Assembly (NCBI RefSeq): GCF_016469335.1
Contig: NZ_CP059888.1
Location: forward strand, 2,790,001 to 2,854,000
Direction of reading: 5' to 3'
Source: Flocculibacter collagenilyticus
GTDB lineage: Bacteria; Pseudomonadota; Gammaproteobacteria; Enterobacterales; Alteromonadaceae
Length of the DNA: 64,000 nt
Positions 18,488-29,659 of the stretch are shown here, one piece after another. Made by a program: the position numbers and the translations under genes. Under the pieces are notes generated by a model, which worked only from the letters and a program-made list of their open reading frames with translations, did no database searches and was not told where the DNA came from. Position 1 is the first letter of the stretch, and every line of letters begins with the position of its first letter.

Positions 18488-18505
18488 ATACACGTTTTAT
18501 GCCAA
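18488..18505 (-). promoter_or_regulatory. Possible sigma-54 promoter of flrBC
   Basis: On the minus strand TTGGCATAAAACGTGTAT has a good -24 element and a weak -12 (TGTA instead of TGCA), about 38 bp before the flrB start. Support is mainly positional, plus the known sigma-54 control of flrBC in relatives. Confidence 0.4.
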
Positions 18506-18614
18506 GTAGAGTTTTACTAAATTAAACAGGTAGTTACGGAGTAAAACGAAGTAAGATTAAGCACTAAAAAAATAGTAAAAATTAAAGTGACTAGAGTTTG
18601 ACGGTGGTTTTTTA

Positions 18615-18652
18615 AGCAAAAAAGACGCGTAAGAAACTACTTACTCGTCTTT
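18615..18652 (-). terminator. Rho-independent terminator of flrA
   Basis: On the minus strand AAAGACGAGTAAG pairs with CTTACGCGTCTTT (one mismatch, 6-base loop), followed by a T-run. The stem begins inside the last flrA codons. It separates flrA from flrBC. Confidence 0.82.
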
Positions 18653-20095
18653 TACTAAATTATATTTTTTCATTTTCTCTACTAATGTTGTTCTTCGCAA
18701 CCCTAGTACGTCAGCTGCGCGCGCCACCACATAATCATGTTGATCAAGCGCCTGAGTGATAAAGCTAACCTCTAAATCAGCAAGGTGCTCTTTAAGGTTA
18801 ATACCTTCTGGTGGCAATAACCCTAAATTTATTGCGTCTGATACATCACTAATGTTTTCATTTTCGATTTCATCTTCAGAAGCATCACTGAATAAATCCA
18901 TTAATGCATTATGTTCAGCAATTTCATCTGGATATTCTGGTACATAGGCATCAACATCTATGTGCTGGTATTTTCTTGGTAGTTCCGTTACATCAATGAC
19001 TTGGCTAGGATACATTATCGCCATCCGCTCAACTAAGTTGGATAATTCGCGCACGTTACCAGACCATTGATGCATTTTTAAAGATTCTAGGGCGCGATCG
19101 GTAAACTTAAGTGCCTGAGTCATCTCAGAGTCTAAACGCTTTAATAGCTCATCAATTAACATGGGGATATCGTCAGCGCGCTCTTGTAACGACGGCGTTT
19201 CAATAGGGAATACATTCAATCGGTAATAAAGGTCTTCTCTGAATTTCCCGCTTTCAATCATTTGCTCTAAACTACGATGCGTTGCCGCCAAAATTCTGAC
19301 ATCGGCATTGATCGCTTTTGTGCCCCCTACGCGCTCATAAATACGCTCTTGCAGCACACGCAATAACTTCACTTGCATTTGCAGCGGCATATCACCGATT
19401 TCGTCTAAAAAGAGTGTGCCACCTTGCGCTAGTTCAAACCTACCTTTCCTCGCAGAAATAGCCCCTGTAAAAGCCCCTTTTTCATGACCGAATAATTCAC
19501 TTTCTAATAACTCACCCGGTATTGCACCACAGTTAACAGGCACAAACGGGCCGTTACTGCGTTTAGACAATAAATGAATGTTCCGCGCAACAACCTCTTT
19601 TCCTGTTCCAGAATCCCCCAAAATCAATACATTTGCGTCGGTAGTAGCTACCTGCTGAATCAAAAATCGGATCTCTTTCATACAGGGGGTATGGCCAATC
19701 AAACCAGAGAATTTGGCAGCATCATTACGATGTTTTTGGGTGGGAATAAGTCGGCGATACTCTTGGCAGTCGTGCAATAGCTGTGTTGCAACGGCATAAT
19801 TGAATGGCTCGCCTAGAATACCAATAACATTTGGTATTTCCATTAACTCTTTTAGCGTTTCACCTATTACCACAAAAGGAACTTCAGGGTTTTCACGGAT
19901 AAGCTGCGCATGCTCACCAGAAGTAAGTGCGCCTAACACAAACGCAGTAACAGCATTTGCTGGTTCACACGCAGTTGAAACTTCATCAATTGAAATACAT
20001 TCATTTTTTTCGCCGATAAAAGACAGTGAGACAGCCAGCCTTTCAGCCCTCGCTGTGTTTTCATCTAATATCACTACACGACGAATATTTTGCAT
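18641..20095 (-). CDS. flrA: Flagellar master regulator FlrA (FleQ family sigma-54 activator)
   Basis: The product has 484 residues. The N-terminal FleQ-type receiver-like domain (1-115) lacks the usual acidic pair and phospho-acceptor aspartate, as expected for FlrA/FleQ. An AAA+ domain follows with Walker A GDSGTGKE (160-167) and GAFTGA (207-212), then a Fis-type HTH (ADVLGLRRTTLVEKMKKY). FlrA switches on the early flagellar genes with sigma-54, and FleQ-type proteins respond to cyclic di-GMP. The gene follows fliC on the same strand, but a hairpin and about 400 bp lie between, so it probably has its own promoter. Confidence 0.94.
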   Translation of the reverse strand: MQNIRRVVILDENTARAERLAVSLSFIGEKNECISIDEVSTACEPANAVTAFVLGALTSGEHAQLIRENPEVPFVVIGETLKELMEIPNVIGILGEPFNYAVATQLLHDCQEYRRLIPTQKHRNDAAKFSGLIGHTPCMKEIRFLIQQVATTDANVLILGDSGTGKEVVARNIHLLSKRSNGPFVPVNCGAIPGELLESELFGHEKGAFTGAISARKGRFELAQGGTLFLDEIGDMPLQMQVKLLRVLQERIYERVGGTKAINADVRILAATHRSLEQMIESGKFREDLYYRLNVFPIETPSLQERADDIPMLIDELLKRLDSEMTQALKFTDRALESLKMHQWSGNVRELSNLVERMAIMYPSQVIDVTELPRKYQHIDVDAYVPEYPDEIAEHNALMDLFSDASEDEIENENISDVSDAINLGLLPPEGINLKEHLADLEVSFITQALDQHDYVVARAADVLGLRRTTLVEKMKKYNLVKDE

Positions 20096-20463
20096 AGATT
20101 GTACAACCTAAGTGCTTAACAGTATGTTTTTAATTGTAAAACGCAATTCCATTTAAGCAAGAAATTTATGGCAGTATTTTGACGTTTGTTCAAAAAATTG
20201 ACTAACTATTGACTGGCTATGGTTTATCGATATGTATTGGATGTTGAATTCGTAAAGTAACGAGCCACGAATTTACATAAATCTTACTATAACAACATAC
20301 AAATTTTAAAGTGGGTATAAAGGGGAAAGAAATATCAGCGAACTCATCACAGGTAGATACGACTTCTATAATATCCTGCTTTAAATCAATATTTTGTATA
20401 TCGTAGCAGCAATGTTACTAGCTCTGTTAATTGTATACGTTTATGAGCTCATCCAAGAGCTTA
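20096..20463. other. flrA upstream region
   Basis: About 370 bp without a gene. It must contain the flrA promoter. No sigma-54 consensus is seen, which fits flrA being the top of the hierarchy and using the housekeeping sigma factor. Confidence 0.5.
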
Positions 20464-20487
20464 GGGGGGGGGCTAGCAACTAGCCCC
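20464..20487 (-). terminator. GC-rich hairpin after fliC, with a G9 tract
   Basis: An 8-bp perfect stem (GGGGCTAG with CTAGCCCC, 3-base loop) lies 24 bp past the fliC stop. On the plus strand it begins with nine consecutive G (20464-20472). A T-run is missing, so it could be a weak terminator or mRNA-stabilising structure. Confidence 0.5.
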
Positions 20488-20511
20488 AAAGAAAATTGAG
20501 AAGGTTGAGGA

Positions 20512-21303
20512 TTAGAAATCTAACAACCCTAATATTTGCCCCTGATTTGCATTAGCTTGAGCCTGCATTGCAATCGCACTTTGATCTTGAATTTGCTGAT
20601 TAACTAGCTCTGACGTAGCTCTCGCATAATCAGTATCTTGTATTCTGCTTCTTGCTTCTTCAGTGTTAATTGCTGTTTGAGACAAATTATTAATGGTACT
20701 GCCTAAGCGATTTTGGAATGCGCCTAAATTAGCTCTGGATGAGCTCACTTCGTCACGGGCAGCTTGTGCTATTTCAATAGCTTCTTGTGCACCAGCAGCG
20801 GTACTCACATCAATACTTTGTAACGCACTAACCCCTTCACCACCTACTGCAAGGTCAACGGTTTGACCGCTTTGAGCACCAACTTGGAAAGATAATGAAC
20901 CACCAGAGAAGATTTGCTGATCGCCAAAACGTGTATTCTTATAAACATCGCCAACGTGCTCTTGTAAGTGACTAATTTCCTGCTGAATCGCTTTGCGATC
21001 AGAAGCAGATAATGACCCATTAGCCGCTCGAATTGAAAGCTCCTCAATTCGCCCTACTGCGTCACCCACACTCGACAATGCCCCTTCGGCCACTTGTGCG
21101 TACGAAATGCCATCATTAGCGTTACGCATTGCCATATTCAAGCCATTAACTTCAGACGTTAACCTATTAGCTATTTGTAACCCTGCGGCATCATCTTTGG
21201 CTTGATTAATTCTTAGCCCAGAAGCCAATTGTTGAAAAATCTTTTTCTGATTTTCCTGAAATTGCGTTAATGCTGGTGCATTACTGTTACCACCAATTTT
21301 CAT
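20512..21303 (-). CDS. fliC: Short flagellin
   Basis: The start is the ATG at 21303, preceded by AGGAG; the longer frame starts at a TTG that would include this ribosome site. The product has 263 residues and consists of the conserved D0/D1 helices (LASGLRINQAKDDAAGLQIA, then NANDGISYAQVAEGAL; C-terminal ARATSELVNQQ and QILGLLDF) with almost no surface-exposed variable domain. The N-terminus (MKIGGNSNAPALTQF) differs from the usual NTNV-type flagellin start, so it may be a minor or specialised filament protein. It has no fliD or flaG next to it. The nearby pse operon may supply sugar for its glycosylation. Confidence 0.92.
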   Translation of the reverse strand: MKIGGNSNAPALTQFQENQKKIFQQLASGLRINQAKDDAAGLQIANRLTSEVNGLNMAMRNANDGISYAQVAEGALSSVGDAVGRIEELSIRAANGSLSASDRKAIQQEISHLQEHVGDVYKNTRFGDQQIFSGGSLSFQVGAQSGQTVDLAVGGEGVSALQSIDVSTAAGAQEAIEIAQAARDEVSSSRANLGAFQNRLGSTINNLSQTAINTEEARSRIQDTDYARATSELVNQQIQDQSAIAMQAQANANQGQILGLLDF

Positions 21304-21728
21304 TGTTAGCTCCTGTCTCAATCATTAAAAGTCAGCCCAAAGCCATAGCAATAAATTGAATTACTCACCTCAAGCCCTGAAAAGCTTGTGCATTTTATCA
21401 CAAGTATAGTTTCCGCTCAAATTTTAACCAACCGCTAACTTGGTAAAACTGTCTTCATATGCCGAAAAGAACTATATTTAAAGAGGTTAATGAAAGTAAC
21501 TTATCAATAAATAGATACTGATTCATGGACCATTGAGACTTTTTACTTTGGATATTTAATAGTACAAAAATCATTCAACTTAATTATTATAAGATCATAG
21601 AGTTATATTTTTATTGCATAAAATGCCTAAAGATTTTCAGATTTATGCAGATACTATTTATGTTCACTGAGAATAACATTAGGTTTTAACGAGGCGAGCA
21701 CCTAGTTTTACAGCAATAGGGTTATTAT
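21304..21728. other. Divergent region between fliC and fliS
   Basis: About 425 bp without a gene. I searched it for a leftward fliC promoter: no convincing sigma-54 site is seen and only poor sigma-28-like candidates occur. The fliS promoter is at its right end. Confidence 0.55.
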
Positions 21729-21746
21729 ATGGCTCGAATTTTGCTT
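21729..21746 (+). promoter_or_regulatory. Sigma-54 promoter of fliS
   Basis: TGGCTCGAATTTTGCTT (21730-21746) matches the -24/-12 consensus TGGCAC-N5-TTGCTT at all but one position. It lies about 36 bp before the fliS ATG. Confidence 0.78.
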
Positions 21747-21781
21747 TAAATATTGATTATGGTTTGAGGAAGTTAAACATT

Positions 21782-22198
21782 ATGTCTAGAGCATCAATTC
21801 AAAAATACAAAGCAATGAAAATCAATGCGGCTGCAAACGCTAACCCGTATGAGCTTATCACAATTGTATTAACTAACATCATCGGCAAGTTATCAGGTGC
21901 CAAAGCGCATATAGAGCGTAACGACACTGAGCAAAAGGGGAAATTAATTTCCGACTCAATTACTTTGGTAGGTGCATTACAAGATAGCTTGAATATGAAT
22001 GATGGTGGTGATGTTTCTAACAACCTTTACAATCTTTATGATTATGCACAACGTACGTTATTAGAAGCTAATTTAAATAACTCTACTGAACTATTAGATG
22101 TAGTTATTGAAATTATGCGAAATATTAAAGAAGGCTGGGAAGCTATCCCGCACGACGTTAAGGAAGAGTTTTTAACCCAGAAAGCAGTAAACGGTTAA
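21782..22198 (+). CDS. fliS: Flagellar export chaperone FliS
   Basis: The product has 138 residues from the ATG at 21782, which has AGGA upstream; the longer frame begins at an unlikely TTG at 21764. The all-helical FliS pattern is present: IQKYKAMKINAAANANPYEL near the start, then LISDSITLVGALQDSL, NLYNLYDYAQRTLLEANLNN and VIEIMRNIKEGWEAI. FliS binds the flagellin C-terminus in the cytoplasm and prevents early polymerisation. It is normally downstream of fliD; here it stands divergent from fliC and is followed by a FliT-like gene after 3 bp. Confidence 0.92.
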   Translation: MSRASIQKYKAMKINAAANANPYELITIVLTNIIGKLSGAKAHIERNDTEQKGKLISDSITLVGALQDSLNMNDGGDVSNNLYNLYDYAQRTLLEANLNNSTELLDVVIEIMRNIKEGWEAIPHDVKEEFLTQKAVNG

Positions 22199-22201
22199 TC
22201 C

Positions 22202-22534
22202 ATGATGAATGTATCAACTTTCCCTACTCTGCCAGAAAACATCGTTCAACAAATTGATGCCATTAACGCACAGTTACTTTCTGCGTTAGCGGAAGATGCA
22301 GTTGAAGAAGTGAATGATAAAATTGCTGAGCAGAAAGATTTGTTTCATGTGTTGTTTGAAACAACCGAGCAAGATTGGTTGATTGAAAACAAGCCGACAC
22401 TTGAAGCGCTGCACGAAGAATTCAACATTGTTTTCGTCAAGTATTTGACTCGTAAAAACGAAATACGCCAGCAACTCCTTAAGCATAAAAGCAATACAAA
22501 AGTGGTAAAGGAATATCAGTTATTTACCGCTTAA
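22202..22534 (+). CDS. FliT-like small flagellar protein
   Basis: This 110-residue acidic, helical protein is encoded 3 bp after fliS. Sequence similarity to named families is too weak to be certain. Its size, helical character and position directly behind fliS are those of FliT, the chaperone of the cap protein FliD, or of similar small proteins at this place in Alteromonadales and Vibrio. ATGATGAATG offers closely spaced starts; the first is used. The pse operon starts about 300 bp downstream with its own promoter. Confidence 0.65.
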   Translation: MMNVSTFPTLPENIVQQIDAINAQLLSALAEDAVEEVNDKIAEQKDLFHVLFETTEQDWLIENKPTLEALHEEFNIVFVKYLTRKNEIRQQLLKHKSNTKVVKEYQLFTA

Positions 22535-22776
22535 TGAGCTAACTTGCACAATTCTCATACATATTAACCTTCTGCTAGTGGTGAAAGCGCTTTCAAACTT
22601 TCACCATTACAGAAGTTGATATATTATCAAAGCATTACAATTAACTGAGTTACTTATTTTTTTCATTACTGAATGAGTAAAATGAGGTCATTAATACCTT
22701 CATCATACACTTTCATTTGTGAAATAAAGTATGCATTTTTAAGACAATACTTAACTCAGTCGACTCTAATTATTGA

Positions 22777-22794
22777 TAGGCACATATTTTGCTG
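22777..22794 (+). promoter_or_regulatory. Sigma-54 promoter of the pse operon
   Basis: AGGCACATATTTTGCTG has -24 GGCAC, a 5-bp spacer and -12 TTGCTG; only the first base of TGGCAC differs. It ends about 38 bp before the pseB ATG. The 240 bp between the fliT-like gene and this site hold no gene. Confidence 0.75.
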
Positions 22795-22804
22795 GGATCA
22801 GTAA

Positions 22805-24974
<2,170 letters not shown>

Positions 24975-24984
<10 letters not shown>

Positions 24985-25901
24985 GCTTAGGTACCGTACA
25001 ATTTGGCTTAGATTACGGCGTTTCAAATACTGAAGGTAAAGTTAGTGAAGAACAAATCCTTCACTTATTACAATACGCCGCTAACAACGGCATTGATGTG
25101 CTTGATACAGCTATAGCTTACGGTGACAGCGAGCAGCGACTAGGGCAAGTGTTACAGAGTACCAATCATTCCACCAGCAATTTTAAAGTTGTCACTAAAA
25201 TTCCACCTGTAACCAGCGCATCTCCAGATTTTGTAGAACAAATCAGAGCCAGCTTAGACAGGTTGCAGCAAGACCACCTCCATGCGGTGATGCTTCATGA
25301 TGCCAATGCATTAATGCCAATTCATAACCTTACATCACCGCCTTCAAGTGCTCGTCTTGCAATTTATCACCAGTTGTTAGAACTTAAACAACAAGGGTTA
25401 TGTAATAAAATAGGCGTATCATTATATAACCCCGAACAACTTCACTACCTTCTTGATCATTTTAAGATCGATATTATTCAAGTACCTCTAAATGTATTTG
25501 ATCAACGTTTTCTGGATAATAATTTATTGAGTGCGGCACATCGCGCGGGTATTGAAATACACACTCGTTCCGCATTTTTACAAGGGCTACTACTGATGAC
25601 CAACGAGTCGGCACCAAATAGCAGTAGGCCCAATTATTTTGCCCCCTATAACACGATATTAGATACCTACTTTAGTCAGCTTAAGGCGCACAACATCACG
25701 CCACTTGAAGCAGCAATCGGATTCCTTCAACAACAAGAATATATTGATGTCACCATAGTAGGCTGTTGCAATCACACACAACTTGAAGAAATTGTTAAAG
25801 CAAGCGGAAAATCTGACGTTACAAAAACTAAGTTAGATCTATCGCAATTTAAACAGCATGACGAGGGGTTAATCATCCCCTCAAATTGGACTCTAAATTA
25901 G
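24975..25901 (+). CDS. Aldo/keto reductase of the nonulosonate operon
   Basis: The product has 308 residues with the aldo/keto reductase TIM barrel and a complete tetrad: D44 and Y49 (VLDTAIAYGDSE), K75 (VVTKIP) and H108 (MLHDAN). It would use NADPH to reduce a carbonyl. This is not one of the six canonical pseudaminic acid enzymes, but its 10-bp overlap with pseC makes it part of the operon. Together with the class-III aminotransferase downstream it probably modifies the sugar or makes a substituent on it. The true substrate cannot be read from sequence. Confidence 0.88.
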
Positions 25902-25938
25902 CACTTACATTTATACGTAATATAAGCGAACCAGAACT

Positions 25939-26727
25939 ATGATTCTAGCCATTGTACAAGCCAGAACATCATCATCAAGATTACCACACAAAGTACTCAA
26001 ACCATTACTGGGAGAGCCGATGCTTGCCCGCCAGCTTGAACGTGTTAGCCAAGCTAAGCTAATTGAGCAGTTAGTTGTTGCCACCTCTACTGAAGCAAGT
26101 GATGACGAGCTGGCAAAGTTGTGTAAACATTTAAATATTGCGTGTTATCGTGGTGATTTGAATGACGTGTTAAAACGCTTTTATGGTTGTGCCGAACTGT
26201 ACTTAGGTGATTTAAATAGCACGTCATCAGGTAATAGCGAGCATCATATAGTGAGGATTACAGGTGACTGCCCATTAATTGACCCAGAGTTAATTGATCA
26301 AGTGATTCAACACCACATAGAAAACGGTAGCGATTACACCTCAAATTGTTGCCCTCCTACATTACCCGACGGGTTAGATGTAGAAGTATTTACCTTTGAT
26401 GCATTAAAACGAGCCAACCGTGAAGCAAAGTTAAAATCTGAACGCGAACACGTCACTTTATATATACGAAACCAAGGTAACTTTAAGCTACACAATGTAA
26501 GTGCGAGTAAAGATATGTCACATCATCGATGGACCGTTGACGAGTTAGAAGATTACCAACTTGTTACATTGATTTATGAAGCCCTCTACCCTATTAACCC
26601 TCATTTTAACTATCAGGATGTGTTAAAGCTGCTAGAAAAACATCCGCATTGGCAGTCAATCAATCAAGATATTATGAGAAATGAAGGGCTAGAAAAGTCA
26701 CTGAATGAAGACCGTGAGAACAACTAA
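25939..26727 (+). CDS. pseF: CMP-pseudaminic acid synthetase-type cytidylyltransferase (PseF/SpsF)
   Basis: This 262-residue protein is of the SpsF/KdsB-like nucleotidyltransferase group. The N-terminus AIVQARTSSSRLPHKVLKPL is the CTP-binding loop, and RITGDCPLIDPELID carries the metal-binding acidic residues. It would activate the finished nonulosonic acid with CMP for transfer to flagellin. Its position inside the pse operon supports this. The SpsF subtype is longer and different from the classical NeuA-like PseF, so the exact sugar is uncertain. Confidence 0.85.
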   Translation: MILAIVQARTSSSRLPHKVLKPLLGEPMLARQLERVSQAKLIEQLVVATSTEASDDELAKLCKHLNIACYRGDLNDVLKRFYGCAELYLGDLNSTSSGNSEHHIVRITGDCPLIDPELIDQVIQHHIENGSDYTSNCCPPTLPDGLDVEVFTFDALKRANREAKLKSEREHVTLYIRNQGNFKLHNVSASKDMSHHRWTVDELEDYQLVTLIYEALYPINPHFNYQDVLKLLEKHPHWQSINQDIMRNEGLEKSLNEDRENN

Positions 26728-26728
26728 T

Positions 26729-28018
26729 ATGACCAATAGATACCAAAATTCTATCGACTTCTTTAACAGCGCAGCTAAAACCATTCCCATGGCTTCACAA
26801 ACGTTTAGTAAAAGTTATTACTCGATGCCCTTTGGAGTCGCACCATTGTTTCTTGATAAGGGTAAAGGTGCAGAAGTTTGGGACATTGACGGGAATCAAT
26901 ATATAGATTTTATGAATGCCTTATTGGCGGTGTCTGTTGGATATCAGGACGAAGAAATTGATAACGCCGTGATTGCCCAATTAAAGTCAGGAGTATCATT
27001 TTCATTACCCCACCGTTTAGAGCACGAAGTTGCCGAGCAAATTATTTCGCTTATTCCCTGCGCTGAAATGGTACGGTTTGGGAAAAACGGGACTGACGCC
27101 ACATCCGCAGCTGTGAGGCTTTCACGCGCTTACACTGGCAAAGATCACCTTGCTGTATGCGGGTATCATGGCTGGCAAGACTGGTACATTGGTTCAACAA
27201 GCCGCAACTTAGGCGTGCCAGATGCCACAACTGAATTAACACACCCATTTTCATACAACGACATCGCCTCTTTAGAAGCGATTTTTGAACGTCATCACAA
27301 CAAAATTGCCGCTGTCATTTTAGAGCCTGTTAACTTTTTTCCTCCTAAAAATAATTTTTTAGAAGAAGTAAGAGCTTTATGTGATAAACATCAAGCTGTA
27401 TTAGTGTTTGACGAAACCATTACAGGCTTCAGATTCAATATTGGTGGGGCACAAACCCAGTTTGGCGTTACCCCCGACTTAGCGACATTTGGTAAAGGTA
27501 TGGGGAACGGCTATCCAATTTCGGCCATTACTGGTAAAAAAGAAATCATGGCGTTGATGGAGCAAATATTTTACTCGGGCACATTTGCAGGTGAAACTTT
27601 ATCATTAGCAGCTACCAAAGCCACGATAAACAAACTGCAAACGCACAACATTCCAGAACACCTTCATCATATTGGCTCGTTATTACTTGATAATGTACAA
27701 AAAATAATTGCTGACACGAATATGACGAACACTTTTTCATTGTGCGGTTACCCTTGCTGGAGCTTATTGCAAGTCACTGCGAACGAAACTTTTAGTGCAA
27801 ATCAAATTAAGAGCTTATTCATTCAAGAAATGCTATCGCAAGGCATCTTAATGGCAGGCACACATAATTTATCTTACGCACATAAAGAAAAGCACATTAA
27901 AGTATTAGCTAACGCTTATCATCATAGCTTGTCGGTAATTCAACAAGCGCAACAAGAAGATAATTTTGAAAAGTATTTTAAAGGTGAATTAATTAAAGAT
28001 GTATTCAAAGTTAGATAA
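26729..28018 (+). CDS. Class-III aminotransferase of the nonulosonate operon
   Basis: The start is set at the ATG at 26729, just after the upstream stop; an in-frame ATG at 26705 would give 437 residues and an overlap. The 429-residue protein is a fold-type I PLP enzyme of the glutamate-1-semialdehyde aminomutase-like group: VFDETITGFRF carries the PLP-nitrogen Asp (D228) and FGKGMGNGYPISAI the PLP lysine (K256). It is not a heme-pathway HemL copy: the operon context and divergence argue for amination of a sugar or of a small acyl precursor. It is paired with the aldo/keto reductase. Confidence 0.85.
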   Translation: MTNRYQNSIDFFNSAAKTIPMASQTFSKSYYSMPFGVAPLFLDKGKGAEVWDIDGNQYIDFMNALLAVSVGYQDEEIDNAVIAQLKSGVSFSLPHRLEHEVAEQIISLIPCAEMVRFGKNGTDATSAAVRLSRAYTGKDHLAVCGYHGWQDWYIGSTSRNLGVPDATTELTHPFSYNDIASLEAIFERHHNKIAAVILEPVNFFPPKNNFLEEVRALCDKHQAVLVFDETITGFRFNIGGAQTQFGVTPDLATFGKGMGNGYPISAITGKKEIMALMEQIFYSGTFAGETLSLAATKATINKLQTHNIPEHLHHIGSLLLDNVQKIIADTNMTNTFSLCGYPCWSLLQVTANETFSANQIKSLFIQEMLSQGILMAGTHNLSYAHKEKHIKVLANAYHHSLSVIQQAQQEDNFEKYFKGELIKDVFKVR

Positions 28019-28060
28019 CGGAACTATTAGGCAAACTGTTACTACGTGGTTTTTATTAAT

Positions 28061-29650
28061 ATGATAAACAGCCAGCATGCCATTTTTAGGTTTGACGCTT
28101 CCAGCGCACTTGGTGCAGGTCATTTTTATCGTTGCTTATCGCTTGCTCAATCCTTGAAGCAACATGGCTTTCAGTGTGCGTGTATTTCATATGAATTACC
28201 ACCTCAGCTTGCTGAACTTTGGGAAGCAAACGGCTTTAATCTTCATCCATTGTCTTCAAATGAGTACAATCGAGCGGCGAAATTTAAACAGATTAACGAT
28301 GGACTAATCACAGCAAACCAACTGGAAGTTATTCAATCTCAAGACGCCAAAATAATTCCTTTACTCATAGTTGATCATTATCACTTACACAGTGATTGGT
28401 ACCGCCCTATTAAGCCGCTTGTAAAACATATTTTAACGATAGACGACTTAGCAAATAGATCACATCACTGCGACAGTCTGCTTGATCAGTCTGTAAGCCG
28501 CAATAAAAGTGATTATTCCAAATTAACACCAGCACACTGTCAATTTATGTTGGGCACCCAATACTCCTTATTAAATCAACAGTTTAATGCGTTTAAAACG
28601 CATAAAGTTGATACATCCAAACCCATATCTAACGTTATGCTAAGTTTTGGCGCCATGGATAGCCATAACCTCTCCGGTGTTACGTTAGATGCATTGGATG
28701 ATATTGCTGCTACTCACAATATACGTGTGTCGATTGTGCTCAGTTCAGCCTCCCCTACTGTTTCTGCTATTCAGCGTCAACTTCTGCAAACAAAGTGTAA
28801 ATCAGCTTTATTTCTTGATGTAACAAATATTGCAGCACTCATGGCGAAGCAAGATTTGATTATAGGCGCATGTGGCATGTCGACGTGGGAACGTGCTGCG
28901 TTAGGCATACCAACTGTTTGTATTATTGACGCCGATAACCAGCAGGACAATGGCCATATACTTGCAGAAAAGGAGGCTGCGATCGTATTGGGAGTCTGGG
29001 ACGAGATAACCCCCAAAAAAATAACAGACACTGTAAATGACTTAATCGCCCGACCCGATATACGTCTTAAACTGCATAATAACAGTAAACAGTTATGCGA
29101 CGGTAACGGCTGTCAAAGAGCAAGTGCGTTGTTATCTAAAGCCGTCTCGAAAAAAGCGCTCCCTTCACCACATTTACTTAAGTTGCGTAAAATCAGCCAA
29201 AATGATTGCGATACTCTTTATCAATGGCAGTGCGACCCCAGTACACGGCTATTTTCGCGTAATACTGAAATCCCCTCAAAAGAAAGTCATATTGCTTGGT
29301 TTCATGCATCACTTCACAATCCCCTACGAGCAATTTATATTCTTAGTGACGAACTCAATCAAGCATTGGGAATGGTAAGAGTTGATTTTGAACAGGCCAA
29401 TTTAGATAAAGCTGAAGTATCAATCGCAATTTCGCCCGCCAATAAAGGCAAGGGTCTGGGCAAATCAGCATTGTTATTACTCAGAGAACGATATTTAACT
29501 ACTACATTATTAGCTTATATTGACTCGCGAAATACAGCTTCCTTAAAAATATTTGCGAGTACTGGATACCAGACATGTGAAAAAAAAGATTGGTATATAA
29601 GCCCCCCCCCCATTTACTTAACGAGCAAAAGCCACAATTCGGTGATATAA
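28061..29650 (+). CDS. pseG: Fused UDP-sugar hydrolase PseG and N-acetyltransferase PseH
   Basis: The start is chosen at the ATG at 28061; a GTG at 28046 is also possible and neither has a good ribosome site. The product is about 529 residues. Residues 1-330 are PseG (GT-B-like), with SALGAGHFYRCLSLAQSL carrying the catalytic histidine H21. Residues about 360-515 are a GNAT domain (LRKISQNDCDTLYQWQCD, then PANKGKGLGKSALLLL as the acetyl-CoA loop), matching PseH. PseH acetylates the 4-amino group and PseG removes UDP, so one polypeptide carries two successive steps. A ten-C tract lies near its 3' end. Confidence 0.92.
   Translation: MINSQHAIFRFDASSALGAGHFYRCLSLAQSLKQHGFQCACISYELPPQLAELWEANGFNLHPLSSNEYNRAAKFKQINDGLITANQLEVIQSQDAKIIPLLIVDHYHLHSDWYRPIKPLVKHILTIDDLANRSHHCDSLLDQSVSRNKSDYSKLTPAHCQFMLGTQYSLLNQQFNAFKTHKVDTSKPISNVMLSFGAMDSHNLSGVTLDALDDIAATHNIRVSIVLSSASPTVSAIQRQLLQTKCKSALFLDVTNIAALMAKQDLIIGACGMSTWERAALGIPTVCIIDADNQQDNGHILAEKEAAIVLGVWDEITPKKITDTVNDLIARPDIRLKLHNNSKQLCDGNGCQRASALLSKAVSKKALPSPHLLKLRKISQNDCDTLYQWQCDPSTRLFSRNTEIPSKESHIAWFHASLHNPLRAIYILSDELNQALGMVRVDFEQANLDKAEVSIAISPANKGKGLGKSALLLLRERYLTTTLLAYIDSRNTASLKIFASTGYQTCEKKDWYISPPPIYLTSKSHNSVI
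29602..29611 (+). repeat. C10 homopolymer inside the pseG-pseH gene
   Basis: Ten consecutive C code for the Pro-Pro-Pro 13-15 residues before the C-terminus. Loss of one C gives a stop within a few codons; gain of one C replaces the tail and ends just before the pseI ATG. Confidence 0.9.
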
Positions 29651-29659
29651 GAGATTAAT

